Source: Clostridia bacterium
Lineage (GTDB): Bacteria > Bacillota > Clostridia > Oscillospirales > CAG-272
Assembly (NCBI GenBank): GCA_017472255.1
Contig: JAFUQU010000016.1
Coordinates: 62,001 to 126,000 of the forward strand
DNA length: 64,000 bases
Reading direction: 5' to 3'
Below are positions 8,682-18,075 of the stretch, piece after piece. Numbering within the stretch: position 1 is the stretch's first letter; each line of letters begins with the position of its first letter. A program made the position numbers and the translations under genes. Under the pieces are notes generated by a model that was given only the letters and a program-made list of their open reading frames with translations, had not been told where the DNA came from and did not search any database.

Positions 8682-9052
8682 AAGTATGTACCTCTAATAA
8701 AATATTACTTTTTCGAAATCGGGCGGTTTTGAGAATATTTGGTTTGCATGAAAAATCGAATCACATTGCGGCATCTCCTGTGGGGAAAATAATTATTGGT
8801 TAGCGTATGCTAACTAATTCGTAAAAAACCAGATTTCTACACAACGGTTAGCTTTGGCTAACTGCAAGGAAAATCAATAAGCTACTTGAAAAACAAGTAA
8901 CTTACAACGCCATATTATTCCACAACAATGGGGATATGTCAATATCAAATTTCAATTTTCTGCAGTATCGTGTGTAAATTGCCGCCTTGCGGCGCATGGA
9001 TATCCCGACGCCAGCCAATACTAATTCAAAAAGAATCGCGGGAGGACACAAC
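8682..9052. other. Intergenic region between divergent genes
   Basis: 371 bp without a gene. It holds the two palindromes described separately and a small hairpin (TACTTG-N5-CAAGTA, 8883-8899). I see no convincing -35/-10 pair for either flanking gene. Confidence 0.6.
8799..8862. promoter_or_regulatory. Pair of operator-like palindromes
   Basis: GTTAGC-GTAT-GCTAAC (8799-8814) and GTTAGC-TTTG-GCTAAC (8847-8862) are perfect 6-bp inverted repeats with 4-nt centres. Their starts are 48 bp apart, and they lie 118-181 nt upstream of the FMN-binding protein start. Paired sites of this kind are typical for a dimeric repressor. The half-sites recall DtxR-family boxes (GTTAG/CTAAC), but the spacing is wider than that consensus. 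Confidence 0.6.
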
Positions 9053-11008
9053 ATGAGCAATCGTCTGCAATACGAATCCAGCCCATATTTGCAGCAGCAC
9101 GCACAAAATCCGGTGGACTGGTATCCATGGGGAAAGGAAGCGTTTGAGCGGGCTGCGCGGGAGGATAAGCCCATTTTCCTGAGCATCGGCTACAGCACCT
9201 GTCACTGGTGCCATGTGATGGCGCACGAGAGCTTTGAAAATCCGCAGATCGCCGAGGTGCTGAACCGTTCCTTTGTCAGCGTCAAGGTGGACCGCGAGGA
9301 ACGCCCGGATGTGGATCAGGTCTATATGACCGCCTGTCAGGCGATGACCGGCAGCGGCGGCTGGCCGACCAGCCTTTTTCTGACGCCCGATCGGAAGCCG
9401 TTTTTCGCGGGGACTTACTTCCCGCCGACGGGACGCCGCGGGATGATGGGCTTCCATGAGCTGCTGCTGCGCATTGCCGATATGTGGCAGAACGAGCGGG
9501 AGCGGCTTATCAGCTCTGCCGAACAGATCGTTTCATTCTTGCAGAAAACATCCGAGCCGACGCAGACGGTGGAGAAAAATTTACCACGGAAAGCTGTCGA
9601 GTGGTTCAAGCAGATGTACGACAGCGAACACGGCGGTTTCGGCGGGGCGCCGAAGTTTCCCACGCCGCACAATCTGCTGTTCCTGATGCTTTACAGTGAG
9701 CTGGAAGGCGACAAAAACGCCGCAGATATGGCGCTTCACACGCTGAAACAGATGCGCAGGGGCGGTATGTATGACCACATCGGCGGCGGATTTTCCCGCT
9801 ATTCGACGGATCGATTCTTCCTTGTGCCGCATTTTGAAAAGATGCTGTACGACAACGCCTTGCTGATCATTGCCTGCTGCGCGGCGTATTCAATCAGCGG
9901 GGAAGGGGTGTTTTTGGATACGTCGAAGGATTGTGCGGATTATGTCCTTCGTGAGATGACCGACCGCGACGGCGGATTCTACTCTGCGCAGGATGCCGAC
10001 AGCGAGGGCGGAGAAGGGCTGTATTATGTGTTTGGCTATGACGAAATCCTGTCCGTTCTCGGCGCGGAAACGGGAAAACGCTTCAACGAGTATTACGGCA
10101 TCACGAAGCTGGGCAATTTTGAAGGGAAAAATATCCCCAACCGTCTGCATGGCGATGTGGAATCCGGGAAATTTGCGCAGGAGCGGCAGACGCTTTATCG
10201 ATACCGCAGAGACCGGATGAAGCTCCACCTCGATGACAAAATCCTTACCGCATGGAATTCGCTTATGATAGCGGCGATGGCATACCTGTACCGTGTCAGC
10301 GGGGAGAACAAGTATCTGGACGCCGCACGCAAAGCTGCGGCGTATATCGAAAGCAGCCTCTGCGAAAACGATCGCCTGTATGTGGGGATTCGCGGCGGCA
10401 AACGTGCGGGCAAGGGCTTTTTGGAGGATTATGCGTATTACTGTGCGGCGTTGATTTCGCTGTACAGCGCGATGGGGGACGGGGCGTATCTGGAACGTGC
10501 GGCGGGGCTTTGCCGAATCGCGGTGGAGCTGTTCAGCGATACGGACGGCGGATATCGGATGAGCGGAAGGGACGGCGAGGAGCTGGTCATCACGGCGAAG
10601 GAAACCTACGACGGCGCGCTGCCCAGCGGCAATGCGGTGCTTGCTTATGTGCTGACGCGGCTGGAACAGCTTGACCCCGACGGTGAGTGGGGAACACTCA
10701 GGGCGGGGCAGGAAGATTATATGAGCCGGGAGGCGGCGCAATACCCGGCGGGGCACTGTATGTTTCTGCTGGCGTTGCTGTTCTGCTGGAATCCGCCGCC
10801 GAAGATTACGGCGGTATGCGGCGTCGGGGAAGACGCGCAGACTGTGCTGCGGAAGCTGCCGCTGTACGCGGATATTACGGTGCTGCCGGATGAAACGGCA
10901 GACTATCGGCGGCTTGACGGCGGGACGGCGTTCTATGTATGCCGAAACCACACCTGTCTGCCGCCGAGCAAGACGTATCCGCCGGTCGTCGAAGAATTCA
11001 GCCGTTGA
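9053..11008 (+). CDS. YyaL/SPATA20-type thioredoxin-domain protein (DUF255)
   Basis: 651 aa. The start is the ATG at 9053, 7 nt after GGAGG, and gives the family N-terminus [20 protein letters not shown]. Residues 1-170 form the thioredoxin-like DUF255 domain with the CxxC pair in STCHWCHVM (Cys50 and Cys53). The rest is an (alpha/alpha) barrel related to N-acylglucosamine 2-epimerases (for example [12 protein letters not shown] and [13 protein letters not shown]). The protein is cytoplasmic. Its biochemical role is unsettled in the family, though it is often described as a redox or sugar-handling protein. The last 11 bp overlap the convergent GH-like gene. Confidence 0.88.
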   Translation: MSNRLQYESSPYLQQHAQNPVDWYPWGKEAFERAAREDKPIFLSIGYSTCHWCHVMAHESFENPQIAEVLNRSFVSVKVDREERPDVDQVYMTACQAMTGSGGWPTSLFLTPDRKPFFAGTYFPPTGRRGMMGFHELLLRIADMWQNERERLISSAEQIVSFLQKTSEPTQTVEKNLPRKAVEWFKQMYDSEHGGFGGAPKFPTPHNLLFLMLYSELEGDKNAADMALHTLKQMRRGGMYDHIGGGFSRYSTDRFFLVPHFEKMLYDNALLIIACCAAYSISGEGVFLDTSKDCADYVLREMTDRDGGFYSAQDADSEGGEGLYYVFGYDEILSVLGAETGKRFNEYYGITKLGNFEGKNIPNRLHGDVESGKFAQERQTLYRYRRDRMKLHLDDKILTAWNSLMIAAMAYLYRVSGENKYLDAARKAAAYIESSLCENDRLYVGIRGGKRAGKGFLEDYAYYCAALISLYSAMGDGAYLERAAGLCRIAVELFSDTDGGYRMSGRDGEELVITAKETYDGALPSGNAVLAYVLTRLEQLDPDGEWGTLRAGQEDYMSREAAQYPAGHCMFLLALLFCWNPPPKITAVCGVGEDAQTVLRKLPLYADITVLPDETADYRRLDGGTAFYVCRNHTCLPPSKTYPPVVEEFSR

Positions 11009-12716
11009 AAAGGTATATGTAATTCATGCGCCCTCGGGGAGCGGCGTCGCCATTCTGATAGAAGTCCATGACATCTTCCTCCTGCATATTGTCCGACCAT
11101 TTGAATTCCAGCCGGAAGCTGCCGCCGGGAAGCCCCAGCACGCTGCGCGGAATGCGTATATGCAGCTTTCTTCCGCTGATGCGGATGGGGGCATCGGCGA
11201 TTCTGTTCCAACGGTAGCAGCCGGATTCGGTGCATTCTTCGATGGATGTGACGCCGTTTTCGGGAGTCAGGCGGTTGACAAGGAAGCTGTAGCCTTCCCA
11301 GCCGGGTCTGCCGGAATCGGCGATTTTCAGAAACAGCATCATGTGGTTCTTATCGGTGCAGGGCGTGATATCGTTTGAGCACTCGGCGTAGAAATACACG
11401 TTTTCGCTGTCCGCCGCAACCTTCAGGAGGGCGAATTCGTTTCTGCCCGTGAAGTTTTCATATCTGCCGATGGCGTCATATGCGCGGAAGCTGCGGGGCG
11501 CCACGTCGCCCGTGTATTCGCGATAGGCGGGGAAGACTTCATCCCACTGTTCAAATCCGCCGCCGATGTCGATGGTATGCCCGCATTCGGCCGCAGCGGG
11601 CTTCGGAAGTCCCTTAAAACGGCGGGCGAAGGCTGCCATCAGCAGGTAATAGGAATCCTTATAGCCGCCCTTCATCGGTTCGAGGTCGCGGCTGTACTCC
11701 TCGTTGTATTCGTCGCGCAGGACGATGTGATGTTCGGAACCGTAGTTAGGAGCCGAAACGGTGTTTTTCGTAAGAAACGGCACCAGCCACTCGTTCCACT
11801 GGGTGAGAAATGCCACGGGGGGATCCAGTTTCAGCGCGTTTTCCGCCTGCTCCATGAAATGGAAGCCATAGTGGAAAGCATTCTCCCGCTCGTCCCTGTG
11901 ACCGTCGTGCCAGGAACGACCTTTTACGGGCGCGCCCCAGTAGGCTTCGCTCATGCTGTAATTGGCCGTGCAGACGTTGATTACGATTTCCTCGGGATTG
12001 CCGTGCTCGTCCACCGCGACCTTCTGCGGATTACCTTCCCATGCCCAGGTGTTGGGCAGCTTGGGATCGCACCAGGTGGGACTGCGCCAGGTGAAGAATT
12101 CGCGTATTTCGTCGGGAATGGCGCGCTGGGAATGACAGATGATCAGCGGCTTGCCCTTCCACATGAAATACAGCTCGGAATAAAGGCGCGGCTCATAGAG
12201 CTGTTCCCACAGCTCCATCATGTTGCCTGTGCCGCAGCCTCGGGTCTGGGGAGCCAGATAGAACGCTACCTTGGGAGCCTTGAAGCCCTGACCGTTCAGC
12301 TCGCGCAGAATTTCAAACAGCTTCAGATACGCTTTACGGTAGGTGAAGCCGTTGGTGACATCGAAAAACAGCACGTCAATTCCGGCATCGATGAACATCT
12401 GCATATGACGGCGGATGACCCATTCATCCTGCGAGAGATAATAGCCGAACATCGGCTCGCCCCAGTGAAGCATGGGCGTGTTTTCATCGGACGGCCACAG
12501 GGGGCTGTCGGGATGAGCCAGCACGTCAGGATCCTGCTCGAGGATTTTCGAAATGTCAAAGGGACCGTGGGTGCCGTGATATCCGAGCCAGAGGTAGTAA
12601 AACAGCGCTACGGTTTTACCGCTTCGCTGGTCGGGAACCTCGCCGTATTCGGGAAGCCGGCGTCCGAGGTGGTCGGTGGCTGTCAGATTGGCGAAATTTG
12701 CGTAGGTTTCGTTCAT
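10998..12716 (-). CDS. GH71/GH99-like glycoside hydrolase with C-terminal beta-sandwich
   Basis: 572 aa, no signal peptide. Residues 30-350 look like the TIM-barrel hydrolases of the GH71/GH99 type ([35 protein letters not shown] near the barrel end). Residues ~380-572 resemble a CBM9-like beta-sandwich domain ([28 protein letters not shown]). It presumably acts on an alpha-mannan or related glycan fragment inside the cell. It follows the DMT transporter gene by 20 nt and has its own GGAGG site, so the two are probably one operon. The family assignment rests on overall pattern and the substrate is unknown. Confidence 0.6.
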   Translation of the reverse strand: MNETYANFANLTATDHLGRRLPEYGEVPDQRSGKTVALFYYLWLGYHGTHGPFDISKILEQDPDVLAHPDSPLWPSDENTPMLHWGEPMFGYYLSQDEWVIRRHMQMFIDAGIDVLFFDVTNGFTYRKAYLKLFEILRELNGQGFKAPKVAFYLAPQTRGCGTGNMMELWEQLYEPRLYSELYFMWKGKPLIICHSQRAIPDEIREFFTWRSPTWCDPKLPNTWAWEGNPQKVAVDEHGNPEEIVINVCTANYSMSEAYWGAPVKGRSWHDGHRDERENAFHYGFHFMEQAENALKLDPPVAFLTQWNEWLVPFLTKNTVSAPNYGSEHHIVLRDEYNEEYSRDLEPMKGGYKDSYYLLMAAFARRFKGLPKPAAAECGHTIDIGGGFEQWDEVFPAYREYTGDVAPRSFRAYDAIGRYENFTGRNEFALLKVAADSENVYFYAECSNDITPCTDKNHMMLFLKIADSGRPGWEGYSFLVNRLTPENGVTSIEECTESGCYRWNRIADAPIRISGRKLHIRIPRSVLGLPGGSFRLEFKWSDNMQEEDVMDFYQNGDAAPRGRMNYIYLFNG

Positions 12717-12736
12717 GTGGGGGAACCTCCTCCAGA

Positions 12737-13642
12737 TTAAAAGATTTTCAGTATGCCGTCAACGCTGCCCGATGCGAGCAGCAGCGAGACGATGCCGAGC
12801 AGCATTCCCGAACGCTGCCCGCGCGAGAGCTTTTCGCGGAAGATAATCGCCGCAAGCAGGGAAGCGCCAAGAATCACCGCGCCGTTGAACATGGGAAAGA
12901 AGACGATGCTGGGAAGCTGTCCGCTGACCGTGATGTTGAGACGGTTGTAGCCGCAGCTTACGATGCCGCACGCGAGGGCGAACAGAAGGGCACGTCGGGG
13001 AACGCGGGGCAGTCCGCCGCAGGTTTTTTTCGAAATGAGGACGGACGAGAGGGCGAACAGCGCCGCCGATGTTACCGCCGCCGCAAGCATCATCGTACCG
13101 ATCTCATCCGCGACGTCGGATGCCTGATGCAGCTTGAATATGATGCCCGTGGAGCCGCTGCACAGAAAGAACAGCGCGCACCAGAATTTCCACGATTTTT
13201 TCGATTGGGACGATTTCGGCGAAACGCTGAGAAACAGCGCCGCGATGAGCAGAACCACGCCGATCATCTGCAAAACGGTGACTGTTTCGTGAAAGACGAT
13301 CACACCGACAGCGGTGGATACCAGCAGAGACGAACAGCCGATAAAGGATGTGATCGAAACCGGTCCCGATGCCATTGCCTGCATCTTGGAGAGCAGGAAC
13401 AGCGCGGTGACGCTGCCGTAGAGTATGCCCCACAGGAGCGCCGCTGTGCTGATGCCGTCGGTGAAGATGCCGGACATGGGGAGCAGCAGGGCAATCCACA
13501 CGCAGGATACCAGAGCATTGTACAGAAGCACATCTCCCAATCCCCGGAGTCCGCGGTTCGCGAAGCCGTGGAGCAGCAGATTATTGGATATCGCCAGAAT
13601 GATCGACAGGGTCAACAGGATGTATAGATTAATTGTAAACAC
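12737..13642 (-). CDS. DMT/EamA family transporter
   Basis: 301-aa integral membrane protein with about ten hydrophobic segments arranged as two EamA-like halves (halves near residues 1-135 and 150-300; VLQMIGVVLLIAALFLSV ends the first). Such proteins move sugars, amino acids or drug-like metabolites. It is the first gene of a two-gene operon with the GH-like protein downstream, which suggests a carbohydrate-related substrate, but the sequence cannot show this. The promoter lies about 12 nt upstream of the start. Confidence 0.85.
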   Translation of the reverse strand: MFTINLYILLTLSIILAISNNLLLHGFANRGLRGLGDVLLYNALVSCVWIALLLPMSGIFTDGISTAALLWGILYGSVTALFLLSKMQAMASGPVSITSFIGCSSLLVSTAVGVIVFHETVTVLQMIGVVLLIAALFLSVSPKSSQSKKSWKFWCALFFLCSGSTGIIFKLHQASDVADEIGTMMLAAAVTSAALFALSSVLISKKTCGGLPRVPRRALLFALACGIVSCGYNRLNITVSGQLPSIVFFPMFNGAVILGASLLAAIIFREKLSRGQRSGMLLGIVSLLLASGSVDGILKIF

Positions 13643-13653
13643 CTCCGATTATC

Positions 13654-13682
13654 ATTATACCACCCGCCGATTTCAAATACAA
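13654..13682 (-). promoter_or_regulatory. Promoter of the DMT/GH operon
   Basis: TTGTAT (13682-13677) and TATAAT (13659-13654) on the minus strand, with a 17-nt spacer. A GGAGGT ribosome site lies between it and the ATG at 13642. Confidence 0.65.
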
Positions 13683-13744
13683 GTCCCTGATTTTGCGTAA
13701 ATTTGCGATTTTTCATCATTGGGGCTGAGAGGGCAAAAACGATG

Positions 13745-13781
13745 GCAGGAGCCGACGCGCGAAAAACGCGTCGGCTCCTGC
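13745..13781 (-). terminator. Hairpin terminator of the hcp operon
   Basis: A perfect 15-bp stem (GCAGGAGCCGACGCG and its complement) with a 7-nt loop lies 45 nt after the hcp stop. On the minus strand it is followed after 4 nt by TTTTT. Confidence 0.75.
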
Positions 13782-13826
13782 AAAAATATGGATTAGCCCC
13801 GCTTTATTAAGCCGTTCGGCTGAGAT

Positions 13827-15422
13827 TCAGCCCAGAATCTTCTTCAGATCTGCTTCCGGCGTGGAGATGGGCGCGATGTTGTAGTGCTCTACAAGGAAAT
13901 TCAGCACGTTGGGCGATACAAATGCGGGCAGGGACGGACCCAGCAGGATGTTTTTAATTCCCAGATGCAGCAGCGTCAGCAGGATGCAGACCGCCTTCTG
14001 TTCGTACCAGGACAGCACCATGGACAGCGGCAGATCGTTGACGCCGCAGCCGAAGGCTTCCGCCAGTGCCACAGCCACCTTGATGGCGCTGTATGCGTCG
14101 TTGCACTGACCCATATCCATGATGCGGGGCAGTCCGCCGATGGTACCCAGATCAAGATCGTTGAAGCGGTACTTGCCGCAGGCGAGGGTGAGAATCACAC
14201 TGTCGGCGGGCGTCTGCTTGACGAACTCGGTGTAGTAGCCGCGTCCGGGCTTCGCGCCGTCGCAGCCGCCCACCAGGAAGAAGTGGCGGATTGCGCCGGA
14301 TTTCACCGCGCCGATTACCGTATCGGATACGGACAGCACTGCCTTGTGAGCAAAGCCGGTCATCACCTTGACGCCGCCGTTTGCGCCGGTGAAGTGCTGA
14401 TCCTCCGTGTAGCCGCCAAGCTCCAGCGCCTTTTCGATGACGGGCGTGAAGTCCTTGTTTTCGCCCACATGAACGATTTCGGGGTAGGACACAACCTCCG
14501 TGGTGAACACCCGGTCAGCGTAGCTCGCCTTGGGCGGCATTAGGCAGTTGGTGGTGAACAGGATGGGAGCGGGGATATTGGCGAATTCCTTTTGCTGGTT
14601 CTGCCACGCGGTGCCGAAGTTGCCCTTGAGCTGGGGGTACTTCTTCAGTTCCGGATAAGCGTGCGCCGGAAGCATTTCACCGTGGGTATAAACGTTCACG
14701 CCCTTGCCCGCCGTCTGCTCCAGCAGCTGCTTCAGGTCGTACAGATCGTGGCCGGAAATGACGATGAACGGACCTTTTTCCACGGTCAGCGTTACTTCGG
14801 TGGGGGTGGGATCGCCGTAGCTCTCCGTATTGGCGCGGTCAAGCAGCGCCATGCACTTCAGATTCACCTCGCCCACTTCCATGACGATGGGCAGAAGCTC
14901 CTCCATGCCCCAGTCCATGCCGATGGCGCAGAGCGCTTTGTAGAAGAAGCGGCTCACGTCCGCGTCGTGATATCCCAGCACAGCCGCGTGGTAAGCATAT
15001 GCCGCCATGCCGCGAATGCCGAACAGAATCAGCGATTTCAGGGAACGGATGTCCTCATTGGTGTCCCAGAGCTGCTGCATATCGTAATTGTTCGTCTTAC
15101 CGCAGGCGGACGCACAGCAGGAACATCCGGGCGCCATTCTGCGCTTTTCCTGCTCCACGCGGCGGATAAGCGCAGTGATGGTTTCGTTGTTGAAGTTTAC
15201 GTTGGTGACGGTGGTGAACAGTCCCTCCAGCACCAGCTGATCGGTTTCGGCGGTGATGAGCGCGGCGTCGCCCTCGGCGGCGCGTGCCAGCCCGATGAGA
15301 GCGCCGGTCAGCTCATCCTGAAGCGCTGCGGTATCCGATTTCTTGCCGCATACGCCGGCGCTGCCCATGCAGCCCTTGCATCCTGCGGTCTGTTCACACT
15401 GAAAGCAAAACATCTGATTCAT
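13827..15422 (-). CDS. hcp: Hybrid cluster protein (hydroxylamine reductase)
   Basis: 531-aa cytoplasmic iron-sulfur enzyme that reduces hydroxylamine and, physiologically, probably nitric oxide. The ATG at 15422 has GGAGG 9 nt upstream. The N-terminal cluster motif is CFQCEQTAGCKGCMGSAGVC. Hybrid-cluster ligands appear later in CSCCASACGKTNNYD, TTNCLMPP, VGGCDGAKPGRGYY and LACGKYRFND. The length is that of the shorter anaerobe-type Hcp. It lies 36 nt after a ferredoxin-domain gene in the same operon, with a Crp/Fnr gene divergent from that, the standard nitrosative-stress arrangement. Confidence 0.96.
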   Translation of the reverse strand: MNQMFCFQCEQTAGCKGCMGSAGVCGKKSDTAALQDELTGALIGLARAAEGDAALITAETDQLVLEGLFTTVTNVNFNNETITALIRRVEQEKRRMAPGCSCCASACGKTNNYDMQQLWDTNEDIRSLKSLILFGIRGMAAYAYHAAVLGYHDADVSRFFYKALCAIGMDWGMEELLPIVMEVGEVNLKCMALLDRANTESYGDPTPTEVTLTVEKGPFIVISGHDLYDLKQLLEQTAGKGVNVYTHGEMLPAHAYPELKKYPQLKGNFGTAWQNQQKEFANIPAPILFTTNCLMPPKASYADRVFTTEVVSYPEIVHVGENKDFTPVIEKALELGGYTEDQHFTGANGGVKVMTGFAHKAVLSVSDTVIGAVKSGAIRHFFLVGGCDGAKPGRGYYTEFVKQTPADSVILTLACGKYRFNDLDLGTIGGLPRIMDMGQCNDAYSAIKVAVALAEAFGCGVNDLPLSMVLSWYEQKAVCILLTLLHLGIKNILLGPSLPAFVSPNVLNFLVEHYNIAPISTPEADLKKILG

Positions 15423-15458
15423 TGGTATATTCCTCCAAAAAATTCTCAATATTAGTTG

Positions 15459-16172
15459 TTAGTCAAGGATTCTGCCGTCCGTGGAGATGGTTACGACGCT
15501 CCACGGGATAAACTTGCCGCTGGCCATAAGCGCACGCTTCGCCGCCTGCTCGATGCCGCCGCAGCAGGGAACCTCCATGCGCACGATGGTGACGCTCTTG
15601 ATATTGTTGTTTGCGATGATGGCGGTGAGTTTTTCGGCGTAATCGCCCTCGTCCAGCTTGGGGCAGCCGATGAGCGTAATGCGGTTGCGAATGAACTCGT
15701 TATGGAAGTTGCCGTAGGCGTATGCCGCGCAGTCAGCGGCGATGAGCAGGTTCGCGCCGTCGAAGTAGGGGGCGTTGACGGGAACCAGCTTGATCTGGAC
15801 AGGCCACGGGGAGAGCTGGCTGGTTACGGGTGCAGATGGAGATGCCGGCATTGCGCAGGCATGATCGCGTTTGATTGCCTTGGCGTTGGAGCCGGGACAT
15901 CCGCAGGGCAGCTTCTTTGGGGGATTCTGCTGCTTCTGCTGCTTGGCGGCAAGCACCGCCGCTTCGTCATAAGCGGGAGCCTCGCGCATCTCGAAGGAGA
16001 TGGCGTCTGTGGGACAGGCGGGAAGGCAATCGCCCAGACCGTCGCAGTAATCCTCGCGGGTGAGCTTCGCTTTGCCATTCACCATTTCGATGGCGCCCTC
16101 GTGGCATGCAGCCGCACACGCGCCGCAGCCGTTGCATTTTTCTTCATCTATCTTTATAATCTTGCGTAACAT
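15459..16172 (-). CDS. Two-[4Fe-4S] ferredoxin-domain protein, Hcp partner
   Basis: 237 aa. The N-terminal 60 residues are a two-cluster ferredoxin: CNGCGACAAACHEGAI is canonical and CDGLGDCLPACPTDA is a variant with a longer first gap. After a Gln/Lys/Pro-rich linker a CGCPGS motif follows, and then a C-terminal domain with Cys residues at LIAADCAAYAYG, LIGCPKL and MEVPCCGG that could hold another metal site. Proteins of this build commonly sit next to hcp and are thought to feed it electrons. The ATG at 16172 has GGAGGA upstream. It is the first gene of the operon. Confidence 0.87.
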   Translation of the reverse strand: MLRKIIKIDEEKCNGCGACAAACHEGAIEMVNGKAKLTREDYCDGLGDCLPACPTDAISFEMREAPAYDEAAVLAAKQQKQQNPPKKLPCGCPGSNAKAIKRDHACAMPASPSAPVTSQLSPWPVQIKLVPVNAPYFDGANLLIAADCAAYAYGNFHNEFIRNRITLIGCPKLDEGDYAEKLTAIIANNNIKSVTIVRMEVPCCGGIEQAAKRALMASGKFIPWSVVTISTDGRILD

Positions 16173-16223
16173 CGTTGTTTCCTCCGTTTATCTGATTGAA
16201 TTTGAAAGTTCACAATTTGTTTC

Positions 16224-16252
16224 TTGACCTTACGCTAATATTATACTATACT
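16224..16252 (+). promoter_or_regulatory. Promoter of the Crp/Fnr gene
   Basis: TTGACC (16224-16229) and TATACT (16247-16252) with a 17-nt spacer. The palindrome at 16268-16281 would lie at about +10 to +23 of this transcript, so a bound regulator could block its own gene. Confidence 0.6.
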
Positions 16253-16281
16253 ATTTCCGATAAGTCGGTTGCATTTACAAC
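16240..16281 (-). promoter_or_regulatory. hcp operon promoter with Crp/Fnr-type site at -41.5
   Basis: The minus-strand -10 TATAAT (16245-16240) has no recognisable -35. The imperfect palindrome GTTGCATTTACAAC (16268-16281) is centred at 16274.5, which is -41.5 from a start predicted 7 nt after the -10. That is the class II activator position for Crp/Fnr proteins. Confidence 0.6.
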
Positions 16282-16296
16282 GGAAATGAGGTTTTT

Positions 16297-16962
16297 ATGA
16301 AAAAATATATTGGAATATTGAAGCGCTCCTATTTATTCGAAGGTGTCGTGGAGGAGGAGATCGAGGCTATGCTGGGCTGCTTACAGGCGAGGATGGGCAG
16401 CTATTCCAAGGGCGAATGCGTATTCCGGCAAGGGGAGCGCCTGAGCTGCATCACGGTGCTGGTGGAGGGAAGCCTGCATATCCAGCGGGACGATTACTGG
16501 GGCAACCGCAGCATCATCGGACGTGTGGGCACAGGCCAGATTTTTGGTATGTCATATGCCGCGCCGGACAGCGGTGCGATCATGAGCGATGTGGTGGCGG
16601 TGGAGGACAGCGTGGTCATCTTCTTCGATGTACAGCGGATTTTGACGGTCTGTTCTTCCGCCTGCCGGTTTCACGCCATGGTGGTGAAGAATCTGTTTTA
16701 CGCCATCTCGGAGAAGAACCGCCAGCTCATGCAGAAGCTGGGGCATATGTCCCACCGCTCTACCCGGGAAAAGCTCATGTCCTACCTTTCCGAGGAAGCG
16801 GATCGGCAGAAGGCGAACAGCTTTACCATTCCCTTCAACCGCCAGCAGCTGGCGGACTTTCTGTCGGTGGATCGAAGCGCCATGTCTGGCGAGCTGTGCC
16901 GGATGCGGGACGATGGGCTGCTAAACTTTGAAAAGAATCATTTTACGCTGCTCCAGCGGTGA
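16297..16962 (+). CDS. Crp/Fnr family regulator (HcpR-like)
   Basis: 221 aa. The N-terminal ~120 residues form a cyclic-nucleotide-binding-type beta-roll (ECVFRQGERLSCITVLVEGSL), followed by the dimer helix and a winged helix-turn-helix (FNRQQLADFLSVDRSAMSGELCRMRDDGLL). There is no N-terminal Cys set of the FNR [4Fe-4S] type. The gene is divergent from the ferredoxin-hcp operon, and regulators in this position (HcpR and relatives) sense NO through heme or other means. The ATG at 16297 has GAGG upstream. A hairpin follows. Confidence 0.9.
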   Translation: MKKYIGILKRSYLFEGVVEEEIEAMLGCLQARMGSYSKGECVFRQGERLSCITVLVEGSLHIQRDDYWGNRSIIGRVGTGQIFGMSYAAPDSGAIMSDVVAVEDSVVIFFDVQRILTVCSSACRFHAMVVKNLFYAISEKNRQLMQKLGHMSHRSTREKLMSYLSEEADRQKANSFTIPFNRQQLADFLSVDRSAMSGELCRMRDDGLLNFEKNHFTLLQR

Positions 16963-16973
16963 TAAAAACAGAC

Positions 16974-17003
16974 TGCCCATGAAATCGCACGATTTCATGG
17001 GCA
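16974..17003. terminator. Hairpin after the Crp/Fnr gene
   Basis: A perfect 14-bp stem (TGCCCATGAAATCG and its complement) around a CA loop starts 12 nt after the stop. No T-run follows, so it is a probable but not textbook terminator. It could also serve the opposite strand. Confidence 0.5.
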
Positions 17004-17009
17004 CATTAA

Positions 17010-17445
17010 TTATTGAAGATTGAGCGATGGATGGGAAGCGTCGGTCAGGAGCAGCGGATAATCCTTCACAGGCAGGCTGAGGAAGCGGTATACCTTGCCC
17101 GGACAGGTTTTGTTCGGGTGTGCGGATGGGCGGGAAGCCCACGTCGAAGGGATGGGTGCAGTCGATGACATTTGTGGTTTTGCTGGAGCTGCCTCCAGCT
17201 CCCTAACCCGTGTTCCCGGCCTGCCTACATCGAAATGCACGACGTAGATGTCCGAATACCGATGGCTGTACACGATATCCCCAGGCTTGTGGAAACGCAC
17301 GCTGCCCGCTGAGATGGGATAGACCGCATCGCCGATGGCGTATTTTCCGCCGTCCTTCATGAACAGCATTGCTTCGTAGCATCTGACCGTCCGCGTTTTC
17401 GTCAAGCCACATAGAACGGAAAGGATGTCAATGCGGGAATGGGAA
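17010..17445 (-). pseudogene. Remnant of an AraC-type regulator (sensor domain only)
   Basis: The minus strand encodes a recognisable AraC cupin sensor: YEAMLFMKDGGKYAIGD, AGSVRFHKPGDIVYSHRYSD and IYVVHFDV. After HFDV the family-like run VIDCTHPFDVGFPPIRTP lies in a second frame, and VYRFLSLPVKDYPLLL returns to the first, so there are at least two frameshifts. The frame ends at SLNLQ, before the helix-turn-helix region. No start codon with a ribosome site is visible. It is a dead gene between the Crp/Fnr gene and ferritin. Confidence 0.65.
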
Positions 17446-17468
17446 TTGTAAAAAAATATTGGGGTGTG

Positions 17469-17497
17469 TTGACTTATCGGGTGCCGTGTGATATAAT
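17469..17497 (+). promoter_or_regulatory. Ferritin promoter
   Basis: TTGACT (17469-17474), a 17-nt spacer and TATAAT (17492-17497), about 40 nt upstream of the ferritin start. It is close to consensus. Confidence 0.8.
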
Positions 17498-17537
17498 TAA
17501 AATGAAATCCATAGCTATTATCATGGAGGATAATATT

Positions 17538-18050
17538 ATGCTGAACGCAAAAGTACATGAACTGCTGAACAGCCAGATCAATAAGGAATTCTATTCCGCA
17601 TATCTGTATCTGGAGTTTTCCAATTATTTTAAGGCAAAGGGACTTGACGGCTTTGCCAACTGGTATATGGTTCAGGCGCAGGAGGAAAGAGACCATGCGA
17701 TCCTGTTCTATCAGTACTTGCAGAATAACAACGCCGCCGTTACCCTCGAAGCAATTGACAAGCCCGCATCGGATTTTGAAGACGGCATGGCTGTGCTGAA
17801 GGCCGGTCTTGCGCACGAGAACTACGTGACCTCCCTCATCAACGATATCTGTGCCGCCGCCCATGAGGTCAAGGACTTCCGCACGCTGCAATTCCTCGAC
17901 TGGTTTGTGAAGGAGCAGGGCGAGGAAGAAACCAACGCCAACGATCTGATTTCCAAGATGGAGCTGTTCGGCTCCGATCCCAAGAGCCTGTATATGCTGA
18001 ATCAGGAGCTGGGCACGCGGGTTTACGCCGCACCTACGCTGGTGCTTTGA
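17538..18050 (+). CDS. Ferritin (non-heme)
   Basis: 170-aa iron-storage protein of the FtnA type. The start is the ATG at 17538, 8 nt after GGAGGA; an upstream in-frame extension overlaps the promoter and is not coding. Ferroxidase ligands are visible: Glu in INKEFYSAYLYLE, Glu and His in QAQEERDHA, and the EQGEEETNA run in the last helix. It stores iron and limits Fenton chemistry. A BFD-like [2Fe-2S] protein follows by 25 nt, probably in the same transcript, and could help release iron. Confidence 0.95.
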   Translation: MLNAKVHELLNSQINKEFYSAYLYLEFSNYFKAKGLDGFANWYMVQAQEERDHAILFYQYLQNNNAAVTLEAIDKPASDFEDGMAVLKAGLAHENYVTSLINDICAAAHEVKDFRTLQFLDWFVKEQGEEETNANDLISKMELFGSDPKSLYMLNQELGTRVYAAPTLVL

Positions 18051-18075
18051 ATAAAAGAATGAGAGAGGTATACCT

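Noticed and set aside
17439..17537. N-terminal extension of ferritin
   Set aside because: It covers the -35/-10 promoter, and the GGAGGA site fixes the start at 17538.
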